DNA of 40,327 bases from Mycobacterium sp. AZCC_0083 (GCF_014202335.1 NZ_JACHGP010000033.1:1-40327), one strand, 5' to 3'. Shown: positions 15,608-24,047, counted from the stretch's first letter. Made by a program: numbers and translations. Notes: generated by a model from the letters alone, not told the origin.

Positions 15608-17271
15608 CCGGCGAAAGATACACCGTTGGCGTCGATTTCGGCACATTGTCGGGACGCGCACTGGTGGTGCGGGTCGACGACGGACACGAGCTGGCCAGCG
15701 CCGAACACGTGTACGAGCACGGGGTCCTCACCGAAGTCCTGCCGGTCGGCGGCATCCGGTTGCCCCACCAATGGGCATTGCAGGTGCCCTCCGACTACGT
15801 CGACGTGCTGCGCACGGCCGTGCCGCAGGCGGTGGCGAAGGCAGGCATCGATCCGGCCGACGTGATCGGCATCGGCACCGACTTCACCGCTTGCACCATG
15901 GTGCCGGTGCGCAGTGACGGGACCCCGCTGTGCGAACTCGAACAGTTCGCCGGGCGGCCGCACGCCTACGCCAAGCTGTGGCGGCACCATTCGCCGCAAC
16001 CCCAGGCCGACCGCATCAACGCCGTTGCCGCCCAACGCGGAGAGTCGTGGCTCGCCCGCTACGGCGGTTTGATCTCCAGCGAATGGGAGTTCGCGAAGGC
16101 GCTGGAGATCCTGCAGGAGGACCCGCGGGTATACCAGGCGATCGATCGCTGGGTCGAGGCTGCCGACTGGATCGTGTGGCAACTGTCGGGTACCTACGTC
16201 CGCAACGCGTGCACCGCGGGCTACAAGGGCATCCGCCAGGACGGCCAGTACCCGTCGCGGGAGTTCCTCGCCGCGGTGCACCCGGACTTCGCCGACTTCG
16301 TCAGCGAAAAACTGGACCATCCGCTGGGTCAACTCGGCGACCGCGCTGGATCGCTGACCGCGCAGGCCGCTGAATGGACCGGGCTCCCAGAGGGAATCGC
16401 CGTCGCCGTCGGCAACGTCGATGCCCACGTCACCGTGGCCGCGGCCGACGCCTTGGAGTCGGGACAGTTGGTCGCGATCATGGGAACGTCGACCTGCCAT
16501 GTGATGAATTCCGATGTGCTACGCGAAGTTCCAGGAATGTGCGGAGTGGTGGACGGTGGCATCCTCGGCGGCAGCTGGGGATATGAAGCCGGACAATCCG
16601 GCGTGGGCGACATCTTCGCCTGGTTCGTCGACAACTCCGTCCCGGAGAGCTACCACGTCGAGGCCCGTCAGAGGGGCGTGTCGTTGCACGAGTACCTCAC
16701 CGAGCTTGCAGGCAGCCAACAGGTCGGCGAGCACGGTCTGCTCGCCCTGGACTGGCACAGCGGGAACCGTTCCGTGCTCGTAGATCACGAACTCTCCGGT
16801 GTCATGGTCGGGCAGACGTTGGAGACGACCTGCGTCGACCAGTACCGGGCGCTTCTGGAGGCCACGGCGTTCGGTACCCGGATGATCGTGGAGACATTCG
16901 TCAACAGCGGGGTTCCCGTCACCGAGCTGGTGGTGGCAGGCGGACTGCTGAAGAACCACCTGCTGATGCAGATCTATGCCGACGCCGTCGGCCTGCCGCT
17001 CTCGACCGTGCCCTCGACACAAGCGCCTGCGCTCGGTGCCGCGATCCACGCCGCCACTGCCGCGGGCGCGTTCAGTGACGTCCGCGCCGCCGCCAAGCAA
17101 ATCGGCAGGCGAACCCGGCACGCCTACAGCCCGATTCCCGAGAACGTCGCCGCCTACGACCGGCTCTATCGCGAGTACGTCGAGCTGTACGACTGGTTCG
17201 GCCGCGGAAACAACATGATGCGCCGACTCCGCAACATCGGGTCACGCGAACCGCTAGGAGCGTTGCAGTGA
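15604..17271 (+). CDS. araB: ribulokinase
   Basis: A 555-residue FGGY-family kinase that phosphorylates L-ribulose to L-ribulose 5-phosphate with ATP. The N-terminal motif D-F-G-T-L-S-G-R (11-18) is the ribulokinase form of the phosphate loop. Family landmarks include G-T-D-F-T-A-C-T near 97, Y-K-G-I-R, G-T-S-T-C-H-V-M (second domain start) and A-G-G-L-L-K-N-H. The length is close to E. coli AraB (566). The ATG overlaps the lacI stop (15604-15607), and the stop overlaps araD (17268-17271). Confidence 0.95.
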   Translation: MTGERYTVGVDFGTLSGRALVVRVDDGHELASAEHVYEHGVLTEVLPVGGIRLPHQWALQVPSDYVDVLRTAVPQAVAKAGIDPADVIGIGTDFTACTMVPVRSDGTPLCELEQFAGRPHAYAKLWRHHSPQPQADRINAVAAQRGESWLARYGGLISSEWEFAKALEILQEDPRVYQAIDRWVEAADWIVWQLSGTYVRNACTAGYKGIRQDGQYPSREFLAAVHPDFADFVSEKLDHPLGQLGDRAGSLTAQAAEWTGLPEGIAVAVGNVDAHVTVAAADALESGQLVAIMGTSTCHVMNSDVLREVPGMCGVVDGGILGGSWGYEAGQSGVGDIFAWFVDNSVPESYHVEARQRGVSLHEYLTELAGSQQVGEHGLLALDWHSGNRSVLVDHELSGVMVGQTLETTCVDQYRALLEATAFGTRMIVETFVNSGVPVTELVVAGGLLKNHLLMQIYADAVGLPLSTVPSTQAPALGAAIHAATAAGAFSDVRAAAKQIGRRTRHAYSPIPENVAAYDRLYREYVELYDWFGRGNNMMRRLRNIGSREPLGALQ

Positions 17272-17981
17272 CGATCACTTCGGAGACCGACAAGGTCATC
17301 GCCAGGTTGCGGCAGGAGGTCTGTGACCTCCATGCGCAGCTGACCCACTACCAACTGGTCATCTGGACGGCAGGCAACGTCTCCGCCCGGGTGCCCGATC
17401 GCGACCTGATGGTGATCAAACCGTCAGGGGCACAGTATGATTCGTTGACCGCAGATGACATGGTGGTGTGCGACCTGTACGGCAACCTCGTCGAGGGTGA
17501 CCTCGCTCCGTCGTCGGACACCGCGGCGCACGCCTACGTGTACCGGCACATGCCCGAGGTTGGTGGCGTCGTGCACACCCACTCCACCTACGCCACCGCG
17601 TGGGCGGCGCGTGGCGAGCCGATACCCTGCGTGCTCACCATGGCGGCCGACGAGTTCGGCGGCGACGTCCCCGTCGGGCCGTTCGCCCTCATCGGCGACG
17701 ATTCCATCGGTCGCGGCATCGTCGAAACGTTGCGGGGCAGCCGATCTCCCGCGGTGCTGATGCGCAACCACGGACCGTTCACCATCGGCCCCACCGCGCA
17801 CGCCGCGGTCAAGGCGGCGGTGATGGTCGAGGACGTGGCTCGCACCGTCCACATCAGCCGTCAACTCGGCGTGGCGCCGCCCATCGACCCGTCCGACGTC
17901 GCCGCGCTCTTCGACCGCTACCAGAACGTGTACGGCCAAGCCGGCCAACACTCCAACGCGTGTGAGGAGAATCAACGATGA
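17268..17981 (+). CDS. araD: L-ribulose-5-phosphate 4-epimerase
   Basis: A 237-residue class II aldolase-type enzyme that converts L-ribulose 5-phosphate to D-xylulose 5-phosphate, which enters the pentose phosphate pathway. Visible active-site elements are G-N-V-S (37-40), K-P-S-G (51-54), S-S-D-T with Asp84, the metal ligands His103, His105 and His168, and Asp128. Tyr222 in the C-terminal Y-G-Q motif matches the catalytic tyrosine of E. coli AraD. The GTG start overlaps the araB stop. L-fuculose-phosphate aldolase is a related family, but the araB/araA context and the residues favour AraD. Confidence 0.93.
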   Translation: MTITSETDKVIARLRQEVCDLHAQLTHYQLVIWTAGNVSARVPDRDLMVIKPSGAQYDSLTADDMVVCDLYGNLVEGDLAPSSDTAAHAYVYRHMPEVGGVVHTHSTYATAWAARGEPIPCVLTMAADEFGGDVPVGPFALIGDDSIGRGIVETLRGSRSPAVLMRNHGPFTIGPTAHAAVKAAVMVEDVARTVHISRQLGVAPPIDPSDVAALFDRYQNVYGQAGQHSNACEENQR

Positions 17982-19489
17982 TCGCGTCCCGACTCGTCAC
18001 CAGCCAGGTGTGGCTGATCACGGGTAGCCAGTCCATGTACGGGCAGGAGATCCTCGACCAGGTGGCTGATCAGTCCCGCCAGATCGCCGCGCAACTCGAT
18101 GGCAGCACCGAAATCCCCGTCGAGGTGCGCTGGCTGCCCGTCGTCACCTGCTCCGACGAGATCGCGCGAGTGCTGGCCGAGGCGAACGCCCGACCCGACT
18201 GCATCGGTGTGATCGCCTGGATGCACACGTTTTCGCCCGCCAAGATGTGGATCCGCGGACTGAAGTCGCTGCGCAAGCCGCTACTGCATTTTCACACCCA
18301 GTTCGCGGTCGAATTGCCCTGGCACAGCATCGACATGGACTTCATGAACCTCAACCAGGCCGCCCACGGTGACCGCGAGTTCGGCTACATCCAGTCCCGC
18401 CTGTCGACATCCCGCAAGACCGTCGCCGGTCACGTCAGTGACCCACACACCCGCAGCCGAATCGGATCGTGGGTGCGTGCGGCGCTGGGCCATGCCGAGA
18501 TGTCGACGCTGAAGGTCGCGCGATTCGGTGACAACATGCGCGGCGTCGCCGTCACCGAGGGCGACAAGGTGGAGGCCGAAGCACACTTCGGGGTGTCGGT
18601 CGATACCTATGGCGTCAACGATCTGGTGGACCTAGTGCAACGGATGCAGCCCGCCGAGGTGGACAAACTGGTCCGCGAGTACGAACACACCTACCAGATC
18701 GCCGCCGAATTGCTGCCCGGCGGCGACCGGCACGCCTCGCTGCGCCACGGTGCCCAGATCGAACTCGGCCTACGGAAGTTTTTGCAGGACGGTGGCTTCC
18801 ACGCGTTCACCACGAACTTCGAGGACCTCGGCGGATTGCGTCAACTCCCGGGACTGGCCGTGCAGCGGTTGATGGCCGACGGCTACGGCTTCGGTGGCGA
18901 AGGTGACTGGAAGACCGCGCTGATGCTGCGCGCCGTGAAGGTGATGGCCGACGGACTCCCCGGTGGCACCTCGTTCATGGAGGACTACACCTACGACCTG
19001 ACCGCGGGCAGGGAGCGCATCCTCGGGGCGCACATGCTCGAGGTCTGCCCGAGCATCGCCGCCGGCATCCCGACGCTGGAAGTGCATCCGCTGTCGATCG
19101 GCCGCCGTGAAGACCCGGTGCGGCTTCGCTTCACCGCGGCGCCCGCCGACGCGGTCATCATCGGCATTTGCGACATGGGTTCACGATTCCGCTTGGTGGC
19201 CAATGAAGTTCGGGTAGTGGAACCGACCGCCGAGTTGCCGAACCTTCCCGTCGCGTGCGCGGTATGGGAGCCGCTGCCGTCCTGGTCCACCTCGGTCGAA
19301 GCGTGGTTGATGGCCGGAGCGCCCCACCACACGGTGTTGACCACGGCGATCGGAACGGAGACCATCGACGACTTCGCCGCGATGACCGACACCGAACTGC
19401 TCATCATCGACGCCGAGACCACGCTGCGCGGCTTCCAGCACGAGCTGAAGTGGAACGACGTGTATCACCATGTCGCCGTGGGGCTTTGA
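17978..19489 (+). CDS. araA: L-arabinose isomerase
   Basis: A 503-residue cytoplasmic isomerase that interconverts L-arabinose and L-ribulose; E. coli AraA has 500 residues. It has the characteristic start W-L-I-T-G-S-Q-S-M-Y-G and the Mn-binding parts: G-E-G-D-W-K-T, F-M-E-D-Y-T-Y-D, L-G-A-H-M-L-E-V-C and the C-terminal H-H-T-V-L-T. The order araB-araD-araA completes the isomerase route from L-arabinose to D-xylulose 5-phosphate. The start overlaps araD in an ATGA. It may also act on D-galactose in vitro, as other AraA proteins do. Confidence 0.96.
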   Translation: MIASRLVTSQVWLITGSQSMYGQEILDQVADQSRQIAAQLDGSTEIPVEVRWLPVVTCSDEIARVLAEANARPDCIGVIAWMHTFSPAKMWIRGLKSLRKPLLHFHTQFAVELPWHSIDMDFMNLNQAAHGDREFGYIQSRLSTSRKTVAGHVSDPHTRSRIGSWVRAALGHAEMSTLKVARFGDNMRGVAVTEGDKVEAEAHFGVSVDTYGVNDLVDLVQRMQPAEVDKLVREYEHTYQIAAELLPGGDRHASLRHGAQIELGLRKFLQDGGFHAFTTNFEDLGGLRQLPGLAVQRLMADGYGFGGEGDWKTALMLRAVKVMADGLPGGTSFMEDYTYDLTAGRERILGAHMLEVCPSIAAGIPTLEVHPLSIGRREDPVRLRFTAAPADAVIIGICDMGSRFRLVANEVRVVEPTAELPNLPVACAVWEPLPSWSTSVEAWLMAGAPHHTVLTTAIGTETIDDFAAMTDTELLIIDAETTLRGFQHELKWNDVYHHVAVGL

Positions 19490-19499
19490 GAGCGACTCG

Positions 19500-20510
19500 A
19501 TGATCGCTGCCCGTCTGCACGCCGTCGGCGACTTGCGCGTCGCCGACGAACCGAACCCGGGTGAGCCGCCGCCGGGTTGGTCTCGCCTCGCCGTGACGTC
19601 GGTGGGGATCTGCGGTTCGGACCTGCATTGGTTCACCGACGGCGGCATCGGCGAGAACCGGATCGAGCGCCCCGTCGTGCCGGGGCACGAGTTCGCGGCC
19701 GTCGCGTTGACCGGCCCGTATGCGGGCCGACGCGTCGCCGTCGACCCGGCCATCGCCTGCCAGTCCTGCGAGCTGTGCCGGGCCGGGTATCACAACCTGT
19801 GTCCGACAGTGCGATTCGCCGGTCACGGCACATTGGATGGGGCGCTGCAGGAGCAGCTCCTCTGGCCGGACCACCTGCTGTTCCCGCTCCCGGACCGACT
19901 CAGCGACGACGCAGGCGCGCTGCTCGAGCCGCTCGGCGTCGCGATCCATGCGGTCGGACTCGGTCACGTGCGTTCTGGGTCCGACGTGCTGGTGGTGGGC
20001 GCCGGACCCATCGGCGTGCTTGCTTGCCAGGTGGCCCGTCGGCACGGCGCATCGCGAGTTTTCGTCGTCGAACCCCTCGAACATCGCAGGACCACGGCCC
20101 TGCGCATCGGCGCTGATGCGGCGTTCACGCCCGAAGGCGGTGGCCCCGCCGTAATGGACGCGACGGGTGGCCGCGGTGTCGACGTCGTCATCGAGGTGGC
20201 GGGAACCGACTCCGCCATCCGGATCGCGGTCGCGGCCATCAGGCCCGGTGGTCGCATCGCGCTCGGCGGGATTCCGTCGGAGGACGCGTCGTCGTTTCCG
20301 GCGGCCGTCGCTCGCCGCAAGGGGTTGACGTTTGCGATGGTGCGGCGGATGAACGACACGTACTCGCGGGCTATCGCGATGGCCGTCGATGGTGTCGATC
20401 TCGATCAGCTCGTCACCGAACGACACCCACTCGTGGAGGTGGCGAGTGCGTTCAATGCGGCGGCACAACGCCATGGGGACAAAGTCATGGTGACTGTGTC
20501 GGTCAGTTGA
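19500..20510 (+). CDS. zinc-dependent medium-chain polyol/sugar dehydrogenase
   Basis: A 336-residue NAD(P)-dependent dehydrogenase of the sorbitol/L-idonate/threonine dehydrogenase group. Catalytic zinc ligands are Cys38 (G-I-C-G-S-D), His63-Glu64 (P-G-H-E-F) and Glu143. Structural zinc is held by Cys87, Cys90, Cys93 and Cys101. The nucleotide fold starts at G-A-G-P-I-G (168-173). The ATG at 19500 leaves a 10-nt gap after araA. An ATG at 19470 would add ten residues and overlap araA. It is the last gene of the ara operon. Possible substrates are L-arabinitol, xylitol or another polyol feeding the same route. The substrate is not readable. Confidence 0.85.
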   Translation: MIAARLHAVGDLRVADEPNPGEPPPGWSRLAVTSVGICGSDLHWFTDGGIGENRIERPVVPGHEFAAVALTGPYAGRRVAVDPAIACQSCELCRAGYHNLCPTVRFAGHGTLDGALQEQLLWPDHLLFPLPDRLSDDAGALLEPLGVAIHAVGLGHVRSGSDVLVVGAGPIGVLACQVARRHGASRVFVVEPLEHRRTTALRIGADAAFTPEGGGPAVMDATGGRGVDVVIEVAGTDSAIRIAVAAIRPGGRIALGGIPSEDASSFPAAVARRKGLTFAMVRRMNDTYSRAIAMAVDGVDLDQLVTERHPLVEVASAFNAAAQRHGDKVMVTVSVS

Positions 20511-20612
20511 CCCATTTCGATCAGACCACCACCACGCCAGACGGAGAATCTCGCGGGTCTGGCCGGAGCGTCCCGCCGAGTGGGCCGCTCTGCTTCCGGT
20601 ACAGCCGACGCC

Positions 20613-20618
20613 TAGGCT
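20613..20618 (+). promoter_or_regulatory. -10 box of the MEST-like hydrolase gene, leaderless type
   Basis: TAGGCT fits TANNNT and ends 7 nt before the ATG at 20626. This separates the hydrolase from the ara operon, which ends at 20510. Confidence 0.45.
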
Positions 20619-20625
20619 GCTCGAC

Positions 20626-21552
20626 ATGGATGCCGAACTCGAACGTTGGAAGGCCGCAGGCCAGTACTTCGACTACCTGGGCTTCGACATCTTCTACCGC
20701 GTCGACGGCAGGCCATTCGGCGAAGCGCCCGTTCTGCTGCTGATTCACGGATATCCGTTCAACTCGTTCGATTGGGCGCTGATCTGGCCGACCCTGGTCG
20801 AGCGGTTCACGGTCATCGCCCCCGACATGATCGGGATGGGCTTCTCGGACAAACCGGTCGCCTATGAGTACACGGTGCACGACCACGCCGACATGCACGA
20901 GGCGCTGCTGCACCATTTGAACGTCGACTCCTGCCACGTGCTGGCCCACGATCTCGGCGACTCCGTCGGCCAGGAGCTGCTGGCGCGCTACGAGGAAGGC
21001 GACCACGCCTACGGTGCCCTGGCGATCGAATCGATCACCTGGCTGAACGGCGGCATGTTCAACGAGACGTACACACCCCGACTGCTGCAGAAGCTGCTGT
21101 CGCGAACACCGTTGGGCGACATCACCAGCCGGTTCCAGGGCACTCCGGTGGCGCGCCGCATCATGGACCGCACGCTCGACGTGATGTTCGGGCCGAACAC
21201 CAAGCCGTCGCCGCGCATGCTCGAACAGTTCCACCAGATCCTGAACTACAACGACGGAGCGCGGGTGACCCACAAGACCGGCAGGTTCGTCACCGACCGG
21301 TACGCCCACCGCAATCGCTGGGTGCGGGCGATGCGGGAGACCCTGGTCCCGATGCGGCTGATCGACGGGCCCATCGACCCCAACTCGGGCAAGCACATGG
21401 CCGACCGCTATCGGGAGGTCATTCCCAACCCGGACATCGTGATGCTCGCCGGCGACATCGCGCACTGGCCGCAGATCGAGGCGCCGGAAGCTGTGTTGGA
21501 ACACTTCTTGGCCCACGTCGACCGCGTCATCGGACAGCCGGAGCGCGTCTAA
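20626..21552 (+). CDS. alpha/beta hydrolase, MEST/PEG1-like (epoxide hydrolase / dehalogenase superfamily)
   Basis: A 308-residue cytoplasmic alpha/beta hydrolase. The oxyanion motif H-G-Y-P is at 41-44 and the nucleophile elbow is A-H-D-L-G (107-111), so the nucleophile is Asp109, as in epoxide hydrolases and haloalkane dehalogenases. The acid is probably Asp251 (G-P-I-D-P) and the base His280 (A-H-W-P-Q). The segments H-D-L-G-D-S-V-G-Q-E-L-L-A-R-Y, L-N-G-G-M-F-N-E-T, V-M-F-G-P-N-T-K-P-S and L-N-Y-N-D-G resemble the vertebrate MEST (PEG1) protein more than ordinary bacterial enzymes, from memory of that family. The substrate is unknown. It converges with the monooxygenase gene across 95 bp. 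Confidence 0.85.
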   Translation: MDAELERWKAAGQYFDYLGFDIFYRVDGRPFGEAPVLLLIHGYPFNSFDWALIWPTLVERFTVIAPDMIGMGFSDKPVAYEYTVHDHADMHEALLHHLNVDSCHVLAHDLGDSVGQELLARYEEGDHAYGALAIESITWLNGGMFNETYTPRLLQKLLSRTPLGDITSRFQGTPVARRIMDRTLDVMFGPNTKPSPRMLEQFHQILNYNDGARVTHKTGRFVTDRYAHRNRWVRAMRETLVPMRLIDGPIDPNSGKHMADRYREVIPNPDIVMLAGDIAHWPQIEAPEAVLEHFLAHVDRVIGQPERV

Positions 21553-21647
21553 GAGGTGACCCGTTATGGGACGTGCAGCGCCATGTCTCTCCCTCCTCGG
21601 GCTATGAGGTCGCGAAACCCCTGTGGGCCGGTCGGATACCGAAATGG

Positions 21648-23297
21648 TCATTTCTGGCCGAGCGAGCTCGCGTGAGTGTCTGGGTGCGAGCCGAGGGCGC
21701 CGAAGTACTCGTGCACGGTCGCGAAGTCGATTGTGTCGTCACGGTAGCCGATGTACTTGTCGGGTCGGATCACATAGAGACTCGAGCGGCGCACGCCGTA
21801 CCGGTTGTGCGCGTCGCTCTGAATGTCGGCGAACACGCCTTCCGTCGGGGCTGTTGGCAGGAAGCATCGGGTGATCAGATGGACCTGTCCGTGGCCAGCC
21901 ATGACGTCCTCGGCTTGGCGCTGCCAACCGGCGAGGGTGTTCGGGTTGGATTCGTCTGCAGCGAAGAGCAGTAGGTGGTGGCCGGTTCCTCGGTAGATGT
22001 GTCGCAACGCCACCGGCCCCGACCGCGTCTCGAGGTAGGCGTCGGGCGCGACCTTGCCGGCCCCGGGTCCGGTGTTGCTCGCGTCGCTCCACGGCGCGGT
22101 GTCCGCGTTGAACCAGTCTTCGCGAACGAGTCTGCTGTCGCTGTAGTCGACCAGATGCTCGCCAATGGCGTTGGAGAACTTCCGCTGGAGACTGTCGAAC
22201 TGGCTGAAGAACCGCAAGGCATGCCGGCGTGCGCGCCGGGCAACCAGCGCGGTGCCTGTGGCAACGCGAGTAGCCGTCGTGGTCGCATTGATCACGGCCA
22301 CCGCGACGGGACGGCGCTCGGCCTCATAGCTGTCGAGCAGTGCAGGATCGCAGCCGTCGGCGGTTACGAGACCCAGTTTCCAGCCGAGGTTGTAGGCGTC
22401 CTGCATACCGGTGTTCATGCCTTGTCCGCCGATGGGGCTGTGGCTGTGGGCAGCGTCGCCGGCCAGTAACACTCGGCCCTGGCGAAACTGTGCGGCCAAC
22501 CCCTCTCCGGCGACGAACGACGAACTCCACTGCAGATCCCGCAGGTGCGGGTCCAAGGGGGTTCTTTCGGCGACGGCGTCGGCAAAATCGGTCAGCTGCG
22601 GGGCGCGGGGCGGGCTGTCATCGGGTGTGCTGACGAGCGCGCGCCAGTAACCGCCAGGCATCGGGAAGACCGCCACCAACCCGCGCTTGGCGAACCACAC
22701 GTGGAAGCGGTCGCGGGCCGTGCTCCAGTCCGCTACGAAATCGCCCAAGATGAACCCTCGGCGGAGATCGTCTGTCTCCCAACCGATGCCGGCCGTTTTC
22801 CGTACCGTGCTGCGAGTGCCGTCGCAGCCGACCAGCCATTCGGTTTCGAATGTTTCGGTGCGGCCGTGGCGATCGACGATCTGCGCCGTGACGCCTGACT
22901 CGTCCGACTGAAAGCCCGCCAAGCGGGTATTCCACTCAATCGTGACGCCGAGTTCTGCGACCTTCTCGCGCAACAGCCCGGTTGTCTGCCACTGGGCAAT
23001 GCACAGGTCCATCGGGAAGGGGGAGTCGACTGCAGTGACGTCGAGCTCGGCCAACAGAGTCGTGCCGTGATAGAAGTTCAGTGCACGCAGCGGGACTCCT
23101 TGCTCGATCGCCTTGGCCGCGATCCCGAGATCGTCGAGGATTTCCAGGGATCTGGCCGCGACCGCGACCGCGCGGCTTTCCTTTCCCTCGCTTGGGCCGG
23201 CGTCGATGACCCGGGGCATGACACCGCGTCTGGCCAGTTCGGCGGCCAGCACCAGCCCGGTCGGTCCAGCCCCGACGATGAGAACAGATGGGTTCAT
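21648..23297 (-). CDS. FAD-dependent aromatic-type monooxygenase (class A)
   Basis: A 549-residue flavoprotein hydroxylase using NAD(P)H and oxygen. The FAD-binding G-A-G-P-T-G is at 9-14, the D-G motif G-C-D-G-T-R-S at 157-163, and the G-D motif from 280 (G-D-A-A-H-S-H-S-P) to about 297 (G-Q-G-M-N-T-G). The C-terminal part (about 410-535), ending in L-Y-V-I-R-P-D-K-Y-I-G-Y-R, is the thioredoxin-like domain of PheA/MhpA/RIFMO-type enzymes. The substrate is an aromatic or quinone-like compound, perhaps an antibiotic. The gene is preceded by operators that match those in front of the adjacent tetR gene, so it is probably induced by the ligand of that repressor. Confidence 0.88.
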   Translation of the reverse strand: MNPSVLIVGAGPTGLVLAAELARRGVMPRVIDAGPSEGKESRAVAVAARSLEILDDLGIAAKAIEQGVPLRALNFYHGTTLLAELDVTAVDSPFPMDLCIAQWQTTGLLREKVAELGVTIEWNTRLAGFQSDESGVTAQIVDRHGRTETFETEWLVGCDGTRSTVRKTAGIGWETDDLRRGFILGDFVADWSTARDRFHVWFAKRGLVAVFPMPGGYWRALVSTPDDSPPRAPQLTDFADAVAERTPLDPHLRDLQWSSSFVAGEGLAAQFRQGRVLLAGDAAHSHSPIGGQGMNTGMQDAYNLGWKLGLVTADGCDPALLDSYEAERRPVAVAVINATTTATRVATGTALVARRARRHALRFFSQFDSLQRKFSNAIGEHLVDYSDSRLVREDWFNADTAPWSDASNTGPGAGKVAPDAYLETRSGPVALRHIYRGTGHHLLLFAADESNPNTLAGWQRQAEDVMAGHGQVHLITRCFLPTAPTEGVFADIQSDAHNRYGVRRSSLYVIRPDKYIGYRDDTIDFATVHEYFGALGSHPDTHASSLGQK

Positions 23298-23315
23298 GGT
23301 TCATGTCCGTCCAAT

Positions 23316-23333
23316 AGAACGAATGATCGTTCT
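23316..23333. promoter_or_regulatory. TetR operator A
   Basis: AGAACGAATGATCGTTCT has perfect 7-bp arms around four bases. It covers the predicted transcription start of the monooxygenase gene. Confidence 0.72.
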
Positions 23334-23337
23334 TTTT

Positions 23338-23366
23338 ACTAGAGCATCGGATACCGTGTCCGTCAA
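23338..23366 (-). promoter_or_regulatory. promoter of the FAD-monooxygenase gene
   Basis: On the reverse strand TTGACG (23366-23361) and TCTAGT (23343-23338) are 17 nt apart. Operator A lies just downstream and operator B just upstream, so the promoter is bracketed. Confidence 0.5.
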
Positions 23367-23383
23367 GATCGAATGTTCGCTCT
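23366..23383. promoter_or_regulatory. TetR operator B
   Basis: AGATCGAATGTTCGCTCT shares the arm pattern of operators A and C. It lies upstream of the monooxygenase -35 box and runs into the stop codon of tetR. Confidence 0.62.
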
Positions 23384-23990
23384 ATTTGGTGGAGGGGGTG
23401 CGGGCCGACATCAGCGCCCGTAACCCGGCACGGAACGCCGCTGGGTCAGATGTCCCTGGCATCGCACTCTGCACCATGAACCCGTCGATGAGCGCGATGA
23501 GGACGCGGGCGATGTCTTCGGGAGGAACGTTGTCCGGGATCAGCCCACGTCGCTGATGATGCGCGACCAGGCCACCGATCACGGCGCGGCTTTCGGCCAT
23601 CACGTCGGCCAGTTGTGCCGCGAGGGCCGGCGATCGGACCGCCTCCGACCAGATCTGCACCAGCAGCTGGGCGGATTCGGGCGTGTCGGCCAGCGGCGGC
23701 TTCTCGACGTTGAGGACGAGATCGACGATGTCGTCCAACGGCGGCGGGTTCTCGATGTCTGCGCCGTCGAATGTCCGCGCGACCTCGCTCAGCGCCTCGG
23801 CCACGATCGCGCCGATGATGTCGTCTTTGCCCTTGAAGTAGCGGTACATCGCGCCAACCGACAGTTCCGCCTCGGCCAAGATGTCCTGGACCGACGTGGC
23901 GTGAAAGCCATTGCGAATGAAGCAACGCCGGGCCGCGTCGAGGATGTGGCGCCGGCGCGCGTCGAGGTACTCCTGGGACATCCGGGCCAT
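23382..23990 (-). CDS. TetR-family transcriptional regulator
   Basis: A 202-residue repressor. The N-terminal DNA-binding domain spans about residues 12-58 with helix-turn-helix A-T-S-V-Q-D-I-L-A-E-A-E-L-S-V-G-A-M-Y-R-Y-F. The rest is a helical ligand-binding domain. The ATG at 23988-23990 has no Shine-Dalgarno, but TAGCCT lies 6 nt upstream, suggesting a leaderless message. Operator C lies exactly between its -35 and -10 boxes, so it should repress itself. Genes on both sides carry the same operator, which makes the monooxygenase and the DoxX-like protein its probable targets. The ligand is unknown. Confidence 0.9.
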   Translation of the reverse strand: MARMSQEYLDARRRHILDAARRCFIRNGFHATSVQDILAEAELSVGAMYRYFKGKDDIIGAIVAEALSEVARTFDGADIENPPPLDDIVDLVLNVEKPPLADTPESAQLLVQIWSEAVRSPALAAQLADVMAESRAVIGGLVAHHQRRGLIPDNVPPEDIARVLIALIDGFMVQSAMPGTSDPAAFRAGLRALMSARTPSTK

Positions 23991-23996
23991 GGGCCC

Positions 23997-24025
23997 AGGC
24001 TAAAACGAACATTCGCTCTTGACAA
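23997..24025 (-). promoter_or_regulatory. tetR promoter, leaderless
   Basis: On the reverse strand TTGTCA (24025-24020) and TAGCCT (24002-23997) are 17 nt apart and the -10 ends 6 nt before the ATG. Operator C fills the spacer. Confidence 0.55.
24002..24019. promoter_or_regulatory. TetR operator C
   Basis: AAAACGAACATTCGCTCT matches operators A and B at the CGA and TCG half-site cores. It lies inside the tetR promoter and touches the -35 box of the rightward doxX promoter, so one bound repressor could shut both. Confidence 0.7.
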
Positions 24026-24047
24026 CTGATCGCTTGGTGCTAAAAAT
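24019..24047 (+). promoter_or_regulatory. promoter of the DoxX-like gene
   Basis: TTGACA at 24019-24024 is followed after 16-17 nt by TAAAAAT (24041-24047). The -35 boxes of this and the tetR promoter share the same bases on opposite strands. A further palindrome GGAACGTTCC at 24051-24060 sits at the start of the transcript. Confidence 0.55.

Noticed and set aside
20501..20512. Palindrome GGTCAGTTGACC over the stop codon of the zinc dehydrogenase
   Set aside because: Only 12 bp, with no loop for a terminator and no second copy. It probably arises from the codons around the stop.
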